Assembly (NCBI GenBank): GCA_963829955.1
Contig: CAWHKS010000018.1
Span: forward strand, 74,593 to 138,592
Length of the DNA stretch: 64,000 nt
Direction: 5' to 3'
DNA from: DASTFY01 sp963829955
Lineage (GTDB): Bacteria > Actinomycetota > Acidimicrobiia > Acidimicrobiales > Ilumatobacteraceae
The first letter of the stretch is position 1, and the number at the start of each line of letters is the position of its first letter. The position numbers and the translations under genes are program-made. Positions 36,279 through 45,271 of the stretch are shown here, in pieces. The notes beneath the pieces were generated by a model that saw only the letters and a list, made by a program, of their open reading frames with translations, was not told where the DNA came from and searched no databases.

Positions 36279-38192
36279 CTACGGGTGGGGCTCGGCGAGC
36301 TGCTGGAGCAGGAGGACGCCGGCGACGTTCATGAAGTCGTGCTCGGTGATCAGCCCGACCAGCTGGCTGTCCTGCACGACCGGGAGGGCCCCGATCCCGA
36401 ATGAACGCATGATCTCCAGCGCCCGGAGCGGGGCGACGTCCGGAGGAACGCAGACTGGGTCCTGGCGCATCACGTCGCCGACCAGCACGTCGCCCAGCCC
36501 CTGGCGTGAGGTGCCACGGGCCAGCAGCCGGAGGATGGTCCGGTACGAGACGAGGCCGACCAGGTGGTGCCCGGCGTCCTCCACCAGTACCTGCCGGATG
36601 CGGTGCCAGTCCATGAGGTTGGCGGCCAGCTCGACGGGGTCGTCCGCCGTGACGGTGACCAGATCCGTGGTCATGAGCTGCTCGATGGACACGAAGTTGT
36701 GACGCCAACCGCCGCCCTCGTCGATGCTGGCCGCGGTCCACTCCGCCACGGGCGCGCCGCCCTTCTGCCGGGCGACCATGGCCGCAGTGACGCTGTTGAG
36801 CCGCTGGCCCTCCGTCCCCTGCGCCCGCAGGCCGGACAGGGACGTCAGCAGCCAGCGCGAGCCCGTGTGCCCCGACCGCACCCGCCGTTCCACCACCTCC
36901 AGGTACCGGTCGCGGTCGTCGGCACTGACGCCGACCTCGTCGAGGCCCTCGGCGGCGAGCGGCAGCAAGTGGTCGAGCGCGAGGGACGTCGCATTGCGCT
37001 CCTGCCCGTCCAGCCACGTGAGCTGCGCGCCGAGGCCCTGCCGGGCCGCGGCCACGAGGTTGGCGCGGGCCTGCTCGAACTCGAGGAGCCGGCTCACGTC
37101 GTGGTGCTTGGTCCCCACCGCCCGCATCAGGCCCAGCCAGAGCGCGGCGTTCGCGACCTCGTCGGTGATCGTCGGACCGGACGGCAGGACCCGGTTCTCG
37201 ATGCGCAGGTGGGGCACGCCGCCGGCAACCCCGTAGCACGCCCGGTTCCAGCGCCACACCGTGCCGGTGTGCAGGCGCAAGGCCTCCAGGTCCGGCACCC
37301 GGCCTTCAGCCATCGCCTCGAACGGATCGTCGTAGTCGTCGGGGGCCAGCACGGGCCGGTGACGGGAGATGTCCTCGCGGTAAAGCTCGGCCACGGAGCC
37401 CTGCACCCAGCCGCTCCCGAACGTCACCCGGGAGCTGCGCTCCCGCAGGTGCGGTCCGGGCCGCCGCACGTCGACGGACTGCTCGAACAGCGCGATGCGC
37501 GTCTCCGCCCAGAGCCGCTTGCCGAACAGCAACGGCGAGTTGGTCGCACAGGCGAGGACGGGTCCCGCCAGGAGCTGGGCGACGTTGTAGAGGTTGGCGA
37601 ACTCGTCCTGCGAGACCTGCAGGTGGACCTGGAAGCTGGCGTTGCAGGCCTCGGCCATCACCGAGTCCTGGCGGACCCGCAGCTCGTCGGTCCCCTTGAT
37701 GTGGAGCTCGTAGTCCTCGCCCCGCAGGTCCATGAGCGCGCGGTTCAGGGCCAGGTATCGGGGGTTGGGGACCATGTTCTCCATCCGCAGGTCGCCCTTG
37801 CGGATCGTGGGCAGGATCCCGGCCAGCACCAGCTCCAGCCCGGCGGCGTTGGCGCAGGCCCGGCCGACCGCCAGCAGCTCCTCCAGTTGCACCTGCAACT
37901 GACTCAGGCAGTCCCCGGTGAACTCCTGGGGATCGAGGTTGAGCTCCAGGTTGAAGGCGCCGACCTCGGTCGTGAAGTGGGTGTCGGTGATCGCCGCCAG
38001 GACGTCGAGCGCGCCGGGCGCCGGCTGCCACGACGCGTCGACCAGGAACATCTCCTGCTCGGCGCCGATGCGGTGCACCCCGGTCTCGAAGGCCCGGTCC
38101 TCGAGGAGCTGCTCCAGCGCGCGCAGGTCCTGCAGCATCCAGCGGATCGCCACCCGCCGGTCCTGCAGGCCCGTCGCCGTCTGGAAGCCCAC
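36279..38192 (-). CDS. GCS2-family carboxylate-amine ligase fused to CBS domains
   Basis: This 637-residue protein has an N-terminal glutamate-cysteine ligase type 2 fold (VHRIGAEQEMFLVD, EVGAFNLELNLDPQEF, HLQVSQDEFANLYN, HLRIENRVLPSGPT). A linker follows, then two CBS repeats (LMTTDLVTVTADDP, VMRQDPVCVPPDVAPLRALEIM, GALPVVQDSQLVGLITEHDFM) that usually sense adenine nucleotides. GCS2 proteins form amide bonds from a carboxylate and an amine using ATP. It is 36 bases downstream of an esterase gene in an operon with ATP-grasp enzymes. The substrates are unknown; glutathione synthesis is unlikely in an actinobacterium. Confidence 0.85.
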   Translation of the reverse strand: MGFQTATGLQDRRVAIRWMLQDLRALEQLLEDRAFETGVHRIGAEQEMFLVDASWQPAPGALDVLAAITDTHFTTEVGAFNLELNLDPQEFTGDCLSQLQVQLEELLAVGRACANAAGLELVLAGILPTIRKGDLRMENMVPNPRYLALNRALMDLRGEDYELHIKGTDELRVRQDSVMAEACNASFQVHLQVSQDEFANLYNVAQLLAGPVLACATNSPLLFGKRLWAETRIALFEQSVDVRRPGPHLRERSSRVTFGSGWVQGSVAELYREDISRHRPVLAPDDYDDPFEAMAEGRVPDLEALRLHTGTVWRWNRACYGVAGGVPHLRIENRVLPSGPTITDEVANAALWLGLMRAVGTKHHDVSRLLEFEQARANLVAAARQGLGAQLTWLDGQERNATSLALDHLLPLAAEGLDEVGVSADDRDRYLEVVERRVRSGHTGSRWLLTSLSGLRAQGTEGQRLNSVTAAMVARQKGGAPVAEWTAASIDEGGGWRHNFVSIEQLMTTDLVTVTADDPVELAANLMDWHRIRQVLVEDAGHHLVGLVSYRTILRLLARGTSRQGLGDVLVGDVMRQDPVCVPPDVAPLRALEIMRSFGIGALPVVQDSQLVGLITEHDFMNVAGVLLLQQLAEPHP

Positions 38193-38228
38193 GTCCTCAG
38201 CCTCCTCCCGCGCTCACCGGAGCCGCGG

Positions 38229-38969
38229 TCACAGGAGCTCGTCCAGGTAGGTCGGCAACATGGCTCGCCACGTCTGCCAGTCGTGCGGCCACTCCTCGCC
38301 CCACGGATCGACGCGGTTGGGGACGCCCCGGGCACCCAGTACGTCAGCGACCCGCCACGACTCACCGACGTCCTCGTTCGGGCCCTGCCCGCTGGCCAGC
38401 ACGGCGAACCGTCGCCGGAGCACGTCCAACGTGTGGCCGTCCAGATGGGGCACGAAGTCCAGCGGTGACGACCACGAGAGGTCGTCACCGACCTCACCGG
38501 GGAGGAACCGCCGCAGGTCGTACGTCCCGCTCATGCAGATGGCCGCCCGGAACACGTCCGGAAAGCGGCACAGGCAGGCCAGCGCGTTGTAGGCCCCGAT
38601 GGACGAGCCGGCGGCGAGGAGCTCGATGTGGTCGTCCTGGCAGTCCGAGCGGATGGCGGGAACGAGCTCGTACCGGACGTATTCGAGGAACTGGCGCAAC
38701 AACCACTCCCGATGGCGGACGCTGCCCTCACCGGTCAGCAGCGCACGGCCGTTCGCGCTGTCGCAGGAGTAGAGCTTCACCCGGCCTGCGCCCAGCAGGG
38801 CGCCGCAGGCGTCTACGAGGTGGAAGCGCTCGATCTCCTCGGCGTCTCCGCCGGCCGTCGGGAACACGACCACCGGCGGGCCGAACGTTCCCCACCGGGC
38901 TACCGCCACCTCGCGCTCGAGCCGGCTCGACCACCACGACGTCGACAGCTTGTCGCCGGTCATCGTCAT
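38229..38969 (-). CDS. Putative esterase (alpha/beta hydrolase, esterase-D-like)
   Basis: This 246-residue protein starts MTMTGDKLSTS. The nucleophile elbow is LLAAGSSIGAYNA (G-x-S-x-G), and the catalytic His is expected in EEWPHDWQTWRAML. The N-terminal RWGTFGPPVVVFPTAGGDAEE strand supports the fold. It overlaps the upstream ATP-grasp stop by ATGA and is probably coupled to it. The role is likely to hydrolyse an ester or activated intermediate of the ligase pathway. Confidence 0.78.
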   Translation of the reverse strand: MTMTGDKLSTSWWSSRLEREVAVARWGTFGPPVVVFPTAGGDAEEIERFHLVDACGALLGAGRVKLYSCDSANGRALLTGEGSVRHREWLLRQFLEYVRYELVPAIRSDCQDDHIELLAAGSSIGAYNALACLCRFPDVFRAAICMSGTYDLRRFLPGEVGDDLSWSSPLDFVPHLDGHTLDVLRRRFAVLASGQGPNEDVGESWRVADVLGARGVPNRVDPWGEEWPHDWQTWRAMLPTYLDELL

Positions 38970-40219
38970 CCGGAGCCCACGGATGCCGGCCGTGCGTCCT
39001 GGCGCCACTGCTGGATGCGGTCCCAGAACAGGTCCGTGAACTGCTCGACCTCGTGGGCCGGGAAGAGCGCGGCCACCTTCTTGCGCACCGCATCGCGGGC
39101 GACATCGGTGGCGAAGAACTCCCACACGACGCCGTCCAGGTGGGGCAGGTGGTCGGCGCAGAAGGCCTCGAACTCCTCGGCCTGGAGCCGCTCCCGGGCG
39201 AGCGCGGCGTAGGCGGCGAGCTTCTCCCGGTAGGGCGCGTCGGTGGCGGCGATCTCGAAGTAGGGCGACCAGTCCTGGTTGACAGGCATCGGCCGGCGGG
39301 TCGCGGCGCAGAAGATCGACCAGCGCAGGTTGGCGCCCACCAGCCAGGGGAAGTGGTAGTGGAGCGAGGTCACCTGGGAGTCGGGGCAGGCGTTGGCGAA
39401 GTCGATCGGATGCCAGACGCCGTCCTGGCGCAGGGCCTCGCAAGAGTTGAACTCCCATCCGAAGAAGGCATTGATGGTGAGCGTGGTGTCGACGAGCTCC
39501 GCCCGCTGATCGTCGGGCACGTGGCCGTCGTCCATCGTGTACCGGTCGTGGAGGGGCGCCGACGGGTCGTAGCGGATGAGCCTCGTCTGGGGCCCGAAGC
39601 CGACGCAACGCACGAACAGGTCGTGCGGATCGACAGCTCGTTGCAGATGCAACAGATACGTGCCGCTCTCGTCGTAGGCCTGTCGGAGGGCGTCCTCGTC
39701 GTCGATCCGCCGGACGCCCGCCCAACCGCCGCCGTCGTACGGCTTGACGAACGACGGGTATCCGACCGCACTGCCCACCTCACCGAGATCGAAGAGCCGC
39801 GCGTAGCGCTGGAGGGTGATCTCCAGGTCGGCTCGGGGCTCGTAGCTCTTGGGCGGCACCATCCAGGTGTCGGGGATCGGCATGCCCAGCCGCATCATGG
39901 CGCAGTAGGACGTGTGCTTCTCCATCGCCTGGATGGCCCACGGGTTGTTGAAGACGTAGAGGCCGTCCATGATCACGGCCTTCTTGATCCACTCCCTGCT
40001 GGTGCCGTACCAGTGGGTCAGGCGGTCGACGACGAGGTCGTAGCGGCACGGCTGGCGAAGGTCGAAGGGCTCGATGGTCACCCGCTCCACCTCGAAGCGC
40101 ACGACGTCGCCGTCGATGGGCAACGCCAGGTCGAGGCGCCGCAACACCTCCTCGAAGCAGATCGGCCAGCACAGGTCGGCGCCGAGGGAGAGGCCGATCA
40201 GGCTCGTGCGATCAGCCAC
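38966..40219 (-). CDS. ATP-grasp (RimK-like) ligase
   Basis: This 417-residue protein carries the RimK/ATP-grasp layout: MEKHTSYCAMMRLGMPIPDTW before the central domain, then the ATP-binding lid YPSFVKPYDGGGWAGVRRID. The metal-binding end is expected near NSCEALRQDGVWHPIDFANAC. Such enzymes join a carboxylate to an amine through acyl-phosphate. It starts at ATG 40219, 107 bases after the Fes-like esterase stop, and is coupled to the esterase that follows. The substrate is not known. Confidence 0.78.
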   Translation of the reverse strand: MADRTSLIGLSLGADLCWPICFEEVLRRLDLALPIDGDVVRFEVERVTIEPFDLRQPCRYDLVVDRLTHWYGTSREWIKKAVIMDGLYVFNNPWAIQAMEKHTSYCAMMRLGMPIPDTWMVPPKSYEPRADLEITLQRYARLFDLGEVGSAVGYPSFVKPYDGGGWAGVRRIDDEDALRQAYDESGTYLLHLQRAVDPHDLFVRCVGFGPQTRLIRYDPSAPLHDRYTMDDGHVPDDQRAELVDTTLTINAFFGWEFNSCEALRQDGVWHPIDFANACPDSQVTSLHYHFPWLVGANLRWSIFCAATRRPMPVNQDWSPYFEIAATDAPYREKLAAYAALARERLQAEEFEAFCADHLPHLDGVVWEFFATDVARDAVRKKVAALFPAHEVEQFTDLFWDRIQQWRQDARPASVGSG

Positions 40220-40326
40220 CGGCCGGCCCGCCCCGCTCCGACCGTCGTTGTGCCGGCCAACCGTGTCCCCCGGGCGCCATCAAGGCGGCAACGTACCAGC
40301 CGCTCCGCGCGACCCGGGAGGGAGGG

Positions 40327-41466
40327 TCAGCCCGTTGGGAAGAGCCAGCGCAGGGCCTCGCCCAGCCGATCCCGCCAGCTCACCCAGTTGTGCCCGTCGA
40401 GGGCTTCGACCATCCACACGTCCATGCCCGTGGAGGTGAGCGTCGGCAGCAGAGCGCGGTTCTCGCAGATCAGCGTCTCGTACACGCCGCAGCAGGCGTA
40501 CACCCGCTCGCTGGCCGCCACCGGCGCGGCCACGAAGCGGTCGACGAACTCGATGACCGGTTGCCACAGCGACCCCTCACGAGTCGCACAGTGACCGTCC
40601 GACCGGGCGAACGACCCGGACTGCAGGAGCAGCCGGCCGTAGGTTCCCGGGTAGCGGTGCGCGACGGACAGGGCAGCGACGGCGCCAAAGCTGGCCCCCA
40701 TCAGGGCGCGGCCGTGCGGCGCGGCGACCAGCGGCAGCTCCGCCTCCAGGCCGGGCAGCAGCTCCTCGGTCAGGAAGCGGGCGTGGCGCGGGTCGTCCGC
40801 GTACTCGGCCAGGCGTTCGCCCGGGTGGCTGAAGGCGACGACGAGCTCGCCACTGAGCCCACGGTGGATCAGGTTGTCGAGGATGACCTTCAGATCGGCG
40901 TACTGGAGGTAGTCGCCGCCGTCGTGGACGACGAGCAACGGGTAGCGCACATCACCGGCCGGGTCGAAGCCCGCCGGCAGGTAGAGCGTCGTGCCCGCGG
41001 GCCGCCCGAAGGCCTCGCTCCAGAGGGCATGGCTCTTGAGCACACCCTCCGGCGCGGCCGGATCGAACGTCGCCCATGCCGGCTCCTCGTACCCGGCCGC
41101 CAGACAGACCGAGTTGGCCCCGAAGGGGTTCCGGGCGGTGAGCGGGTTGAGCGGGTCCTCGATGAGCTGAGCGCCAGTGGCCCCGGCCTCGGTCACCTCC
41201 AGCTTGTACTCGAGGCGGGTGCCGCGGGCGAGGTCGAGCACCAGGTACCAGAGCTCCGTGCCCTCGACCCGAGTGAAGCTCGTGTCGGGTGGGAGGCCGA
41301 CGCCGAAGTGCTGCAGGCGGACGGACTCGGCCACGCCCCGGTAGAAGAACGTGCACGAGCCGGGCTCGACGAGCGGGGCGGGGCCGGCCTCGATGAGCGC
41401 AGCCAGCGCCTCCCCTCTCAACTCGCCGCGCTGCGCGAGGGCGCGCACCACCGGCAGGTCGCTCAC
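40327..41466 (-). CDS. Enterochelin-esterase (Fes)-like hydrolase
   Basis: This 379-residue protein has an N-terminal E-set/CBM48-like sandwich (FFYRGVAESVRLQHFG, ELWYLVLDLARGTRLEYKLEV). The C-terminal esterase-D domain follows (YPLLVVHDGGDYLQYADLK, nucleophile ALMGASFGAVAAL, His in ALDGHNWVSWRD). Fes hydrolyses catecholate-siderophore ester links, but many homologues act on other esters. Start is GTG 41466; the overlap with the ATP-grasp stop is GTGA. No siderophore genes are present, so the iron role is not supported. Confidence 0.78.
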   Translation of the reverse strand: MSDLPVVRALAQRGELRGEALAALIEAGPAPLVEPGSCTFFYRGVAESVRLQHFGVGLPPDTSFTRVEGTELWYLVLDLARGTRLEYKLEVTEAGATGAQLIEDPLNPLTARNPFGANSVCLAAGYEEPAWATFDPAAPEGVLKSHALWSEAFGRPAGTTLYLPAGFDPAGDVRYPLLVVHDGGDYLQYADLKVILDNLIHRGLSGELVVAFSHPGERLAEYADDPRHARFLTEELLPGLEAELPLVAAPHGRALMGASFGAVAALSVAHRYPGTYGRLLLQSGSFARSDGHCATREGSLWQPVIEFVDRFVAAPVAASERVYACCGVYETLICENRALLPTLTSTGMDVWMVEALDGHNWVSWRDRLGEALRWLFPTG

Positions 41467-42689
41467 GATGCCCTCACCTGGAGCGTGCGGCCGACGTCGT
41501 CGAGCATTTCCCGCAGCGTGTCGTAATCCGGATGGCGCATCCGCACCCAGGCGTTGGCCATGTAACCGGCCTCCACGGGTTGCGTCGCCGTGCCTGGCGA
41601 TGGCAGGTACGTGTCGATCACCGAGTCGCCGTACCGCGCCTGCAATTCGCCCAAACCTTCGTAGCCCGCGATGACCCCGTCGTGATCGGGCCGCAGCGCG
41701 ATCATGCCCGCCGAGTAGCGGCGGGAGGGTTGCTGCGACGGGCGACCATGGACGACGGCCATCGCCCACTCGCGGTAGATGTCGAGGTCGTTGGCCGCGG
41801 CGTAGAGGTCCCACGCCCGCACCCCCGGCGGACGGCACCCGATCTCCGAGAAGCGCAACCCCTTCGGTCCGAAGAACCACTCCATGTGGGTAGCCGAGGT
41901 GCGGATGCTCAGGGCCTCGACGACCGCACGGCCCATCTGCTTCAGCTCTCCGTAGCTCTCGTCGTCGAGCCGGTTGGTGGTCACGAACTGCGGCGAGATC
42001 CACCGGGTCCGCATCGCCTCCAGGACGTTCGGGTAGTAGTGGGTGATGAACTCGTGTACCACCTCACCGTTGATGGTGATGGTGTCGTAGAAACCCTCGT
42101 GGCCCTCGACGAACTCCTCGACGGCGACCGCGACGCCGTGGTCGACGTGGCTGCGCCCGATGGCTTCCTCGAGCTCGTCCGGCCCGTCGACCCGCTCGGC
42201 CCCTGACGCGCCGGCTCCGGCCGGCGGCTTCAGGATGAGCGGGAAGCCCACCTCCGCGGCGAAGTCCCGGATCTGCCCGCCCGAGGTGGCACCGATGGAG
42301 CGGGCGCACGGGATGCCGGCGGCCCGCAGCGCCTCCTTCATCGCCGGCTTGTCGCGGCACAGGAAGGCGGTGTGCACAGAGGTCCCGGGGATGCCGAGCG
42401 CCTCACGGACCCGCGCCACGGGCATCACGTGGGCCTCGATGGTGGCTTCGAGCCGCTCGACGGGGACCCGCTGCTGCACCCACTGGACGGCTTCGGCCAA
42501 CCGCTCCTCGTCCGTCACCGACGGGATCTGCTCGTAGTGGGAGAGCCACTGCTCGACCTCGTCGTCCAGCCAGTCCTTCGGGCGCTCGCCGATACCGATG
42601 ACCGTGGCCCCGACCGCGTGCAGGCCGCGGACGAACTGCTTCTGGTTGTCCGGGAAGCTCGGCTCGACGAACACGACGTGCACCCTCAC
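41463..42689 (-). CDS. ATP-grasp ligase A
   Basis: This 408-residue protein starts at GTG 42689 (MRVHVVFVEPSFPDNQKQF) with a preATP-grasp Rossmann domain. It has CRDKPAMKEALRAAGIPCAR, then the ATP-binding PLILKPPAGAGASGAERVDG, the EEFVEGHEGFYDTI segment and Mg-binding FSEIGCRPPG. The sequence resembles two other ATP-grasp genes next door (42832, 44054), implying family expansion within the locus. It is first in the minus-strand operon and faces the divergent ATP-grasp gene across a 142-base promoter region. Confidence 0.8.
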   Translation of the reverse strand: MRVHVVFVEPSFPDNQKQFVRGLHAVGATVIGIGERPKDWLDDEVEQWLSHYEQIPSVTDEERLAEAVQWVQQRVPVERLEATIEAHVMPVARVREALGIPGTSVHTAFLCRDKPAMKEALRAAGIPCARSIGATSGGQIRDFAAEVGFPLILKPPAGAGASGAERVDGPDELEEAIGRSHVDHGVAVAVEEFVEGHEGFYDTITINGEVVHEFITHYYPNVLEAMRTRWISPQFVTTNRLDDESYGELKQMGRAVVEALSIRTSATHMEWFFGPKGLRFSEIGCRPPGVRAWDLYAAANDLDIYREWAMAVVHGRPSQQPSRRYSAGMIALRPDHDGVIAGYEGLGELQARYGDSVIDTYLPSPGTATQPVEAGYMANAWVRMRHPDYDTLREMLDDVGRTLQVRAS

Positions 42690-42831
42690 ATTCTGTCGGC
42701 GTTCTGTCGCAGCCGTCGCGCATGCACCCCGCGAGGTCGGGCCAGAGGGCGCCATCCCCGCCGTCCGCGCTCGGCCCACCACGGCTCGTGTCGTCGGCCA
42801 CCTCCGGATGCGGTGTTACCGTGCGCCGCCG

Positions 42832-44054
42832 ATGGCCAACGTGGTCTTCGTTGCGCCGTATGCCCTCGACGCCACCACGCGCTTCGTCAACGCCGTGGTG
42901 GGGGTACCCGACACGCGGGTGGGGCTCATCAGCACCGACCCGCAGGAGCACTTCCCCGACTCCGTGCGGGACCGGCTGGCCGGGCACTGGCGGCTGGACG
43001 ACTGCCTGGACCCGGACCAACTGGCGGCCGGCGTGGCCCGTCTCGGCCAGCACCTCGGAGGGGTCGACCGCCTGCTGGCCATCCTCGAGAACCTGCAGGT
43101 GCCCCTGGCCGAGGTCCGCGAGCGCCTCGGTATCGCCGGGATGGGCGCCCAGGTCGCCTACCGGTTCCGCGACAAGGCGGCCATGAAGACCGTGTTCGAG
43201 AAAACCGGCATCCCGTGCGCGCGACACCGCCGCGCCACGACGCCCGGAGACGCGCTGCAGTTCGCCGACGAGTGTGGCCTGCCGTTCGTGGTCAAGCCGC
43301 TGGCCGGAGCGGGGCGCGAGGAACGTTCCGCATCGAGGACCGGGCCCAGCTCGACCGCTGGGTGTCGACGGCCGGGCTGTCCAGCGACGACCCCGCCATG
43401 TTGGAGGAGTTCCTGGTTGGCGCCGAGCACTCCTTCGACAGCGCGCTGATCGACGGGCAACTGGTATGGCACTCGATCGGGCGCTACCTGCCGACACCGC
43501 TCAGCGTCCTGGAGAACCCTTGGATCCAGTGGTGCGTGCTGCTCCCCCGCCACATCGACGAAGAGCCCTACCTGGAGGTCACCGATGTCGGGGTCCGCGC
43601 CGTGCGGGCGCTCGGGCTGGAGACCGGCTTCTCCCACATGGAGTGGTTCCGGCGGCCCGACGGATCGGTCGCCGTCTCCGAGGTCGGCGCCCGCCCGCCC
43701 GGTGCGCAGTTCATGACGCTCATGTCGTGGGCGCACGACACGGACCTCTACGCGACATGGGCCTATTTCGCCGTGCACGACGTGTTCGATCCCCCGCCCC
43801 GGCAGTACGCGGTTGGCGCCGCCTACCTCCGCGCCCAGGGATCCGGGCGGACGATTCGCGGCGTCCACGGGCTCGACCGGGTGAGCGAGCGCACCCGGTC
43901 GCTCGTCGTCGAAGCCAAGGTCCCCGAGCCCGGCCGACCCGTCGCGGACACGTACGAAGGCGACGGGCACGTGGTGGTGCGTCATGCGGACACCGCGCAG
44001 GTGGAAGCCGCCCTCGCCGAACTCATCTCCACCATCCACGTGGAGACCGGCTGA
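42832..44054 (+). CDS. ATP-grasp ligase B, frameshifted
   Basis: ATG 42832 (MANVVFVAPYALDATTRF) starts a 407-residue ligase of the same type as ligase A, with FRDKAAMKTVFEKTGIPCAR and VVKPLAGAG. A missing base near 43312-43322 breaks the frame; the other frame continues TFRIEDRAQLDRW, EEFLVGAEHSFDSALID and Mg-binding VSEVGARPPG. It ends at 44054, overlapping the start of the next gene by one base (TGATG). Confidence 0.78.
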
Positions 44055-45271
44055 TGGATGTCGTCCTGATCGGAACCGGCTACCCCGGGGAAATGCCCCT
44101 CTTCACCCGCGGTCTGGCCGACGCCGGAGCGCGGGTCATCGGCGTCGGCGACCAGCCCCAGCACGAGGTCCCCGACGTCGCCCGCCACGCGCTTGCCGCC
44201 TACATCCAGATCCCGTCGTGGGCGGACGAGGACGCCGCCCTGACGACGATCCTCGACGCGCTGCGCGGCCACAACGTCGACCTGGTGGAATCGCTGTGGG
44301 AGCCGACGATGCTCCTCGCGGCGCGCCTGCGGGAGGCCATCGGCGTCCCGGGGCTCACCGTGGAGCAGACGGTGCCGTTCCGGGACAAGGGCCGCATGAA
44401 GGAGGTCCTGGAGGCTGCGGGCATCCGCACCCCGCGGTCCGAGCGGAGCACGACGGTCGCCGGGTGCCGCGGGGCCGCCGAGCGCATCGGCTACCCCCTC
44501 ATCATCAAGCCCATCGCCGGCGCCGGATCGCTCGACACCTATCGCATCGAGGACGACGCCGACCTCGACGGCGCGCTTGGCCGGCTCGGTCACATCCCGG
44601 AGGTCAGCGTCGAGGAGTTCATCGACGGCGAGGAGCTGACGTATGACACGGTCTGCGCGGCGGGCCGCATCGCGTTCGACAACATCTGCTGGTACCGCCC
44701 CCGCCCGCTGGTCGGGAAGCAGGTCGAGCGGACCACGCAGCAGGTGTTCGCCCTTCGGGATCTCGACGCGCCGGACCTGGCCGGCGGCCGCGCCATGGGC
44801 GAAGCGGTGATCGAGGCCATGGGCTTCACGAGCGGGTTCACCCACATGGAGTGGTACCGCAAGTCGGACGGCGAGGTCGTGTTCGGCGAGATCGGCGCCC
44901 GAGCCCCCGGTGGCCGGCTGACCGACCTCATGAACTACGCCTGCGACATCGACCTGTTCCGGGGCTGGGCGGAGGCGGTGTGCCACGGCACGTTCAGCCA
45001 GCCCATCGAGCGCCGGTACAACTCGGGTCAGGCCATCCTCCGGGCCTACGGGCAGGGCCACATCGTGGGTATCCAGGGACTCGACCACGTCCTGGCCACC
45101 ATGGGCGAGCACATCGTCAACATCGACCTGGTCGGCCTCGGCCAGGCGAGGCGGGACTGGCGGGCCACGGTGCTGTCCGACGGCGTGCTCGTCGTCCGCC
45201 ATCCCGATCTGGGCACGACCCTCGAACTGATCGAGCGCGTGGCCGACGAGGTCCGCCTCTACGCGGCGTGA
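44054..45271 (+). CDS. ATP-grasp ligase C
   Basis: This 405-residue protein starts MDVVLIGTGYPGEMPLF. It has FRDKGRMKEVLEAAGIRTPR, ATP-binding LIIKPIAGAGSLDTYRIED, VEEFIDGEELTYDTVCA and FGEIGARAPGG. It is clearly a paralogue of ligases A and B. The start overlaps the stop of ligase B, so translation is coupled. It converges on the EamA exporter with a 13-base overlap of reading frames. Confidence 0.82.
   Translation: MDVVLIGTGYPGEMPLFTRGLADAGARVIGVGDQPQHEVPDVARHALAAYIQIPSWADEDAALTTILDALRGHNVDLVESLWEPTMLLAARLREAIGVPGLTVEQTVPFRDKGRMKEVLEAAGIRTPRSERSTTVAGCRGAAERIGYPLIIKPIAGAGSLDTYRIEDDADLDGALGRLGHIPEVSVEEFIDGEELTYDTVCAAGRIAFDNICWYRPRPLVGKQVERTTQQVFALRDLDAPDLAGGRAMGEAVIEAMGFTSGFTHMEWYRKSDGEVVFGEIGARAPGGRLTDLMNYACDIDLFRGWAEAVCHGTFSQPIERRYNSGQAILRAYGQGHIVGIQGLDHVLATMGEHIVNIDLVGLGQARRDWRATVLSDGVLVVRHPDLGTTLELIERVADEVRLYAA

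Noticed and set aside
36279..38192. Glutathione synthesis by the GCS2 protein
   Set aside because: The organism looks actinobacterial, where mycothiol is used, and the neighbours are ligases and esterases.
40327..41466. Siderophore role for the Fes-like esterase
   Set aside because: No siderophore synthesis, receptor or iron-regulator genes are seen, and Fes-like folds act on many esters.
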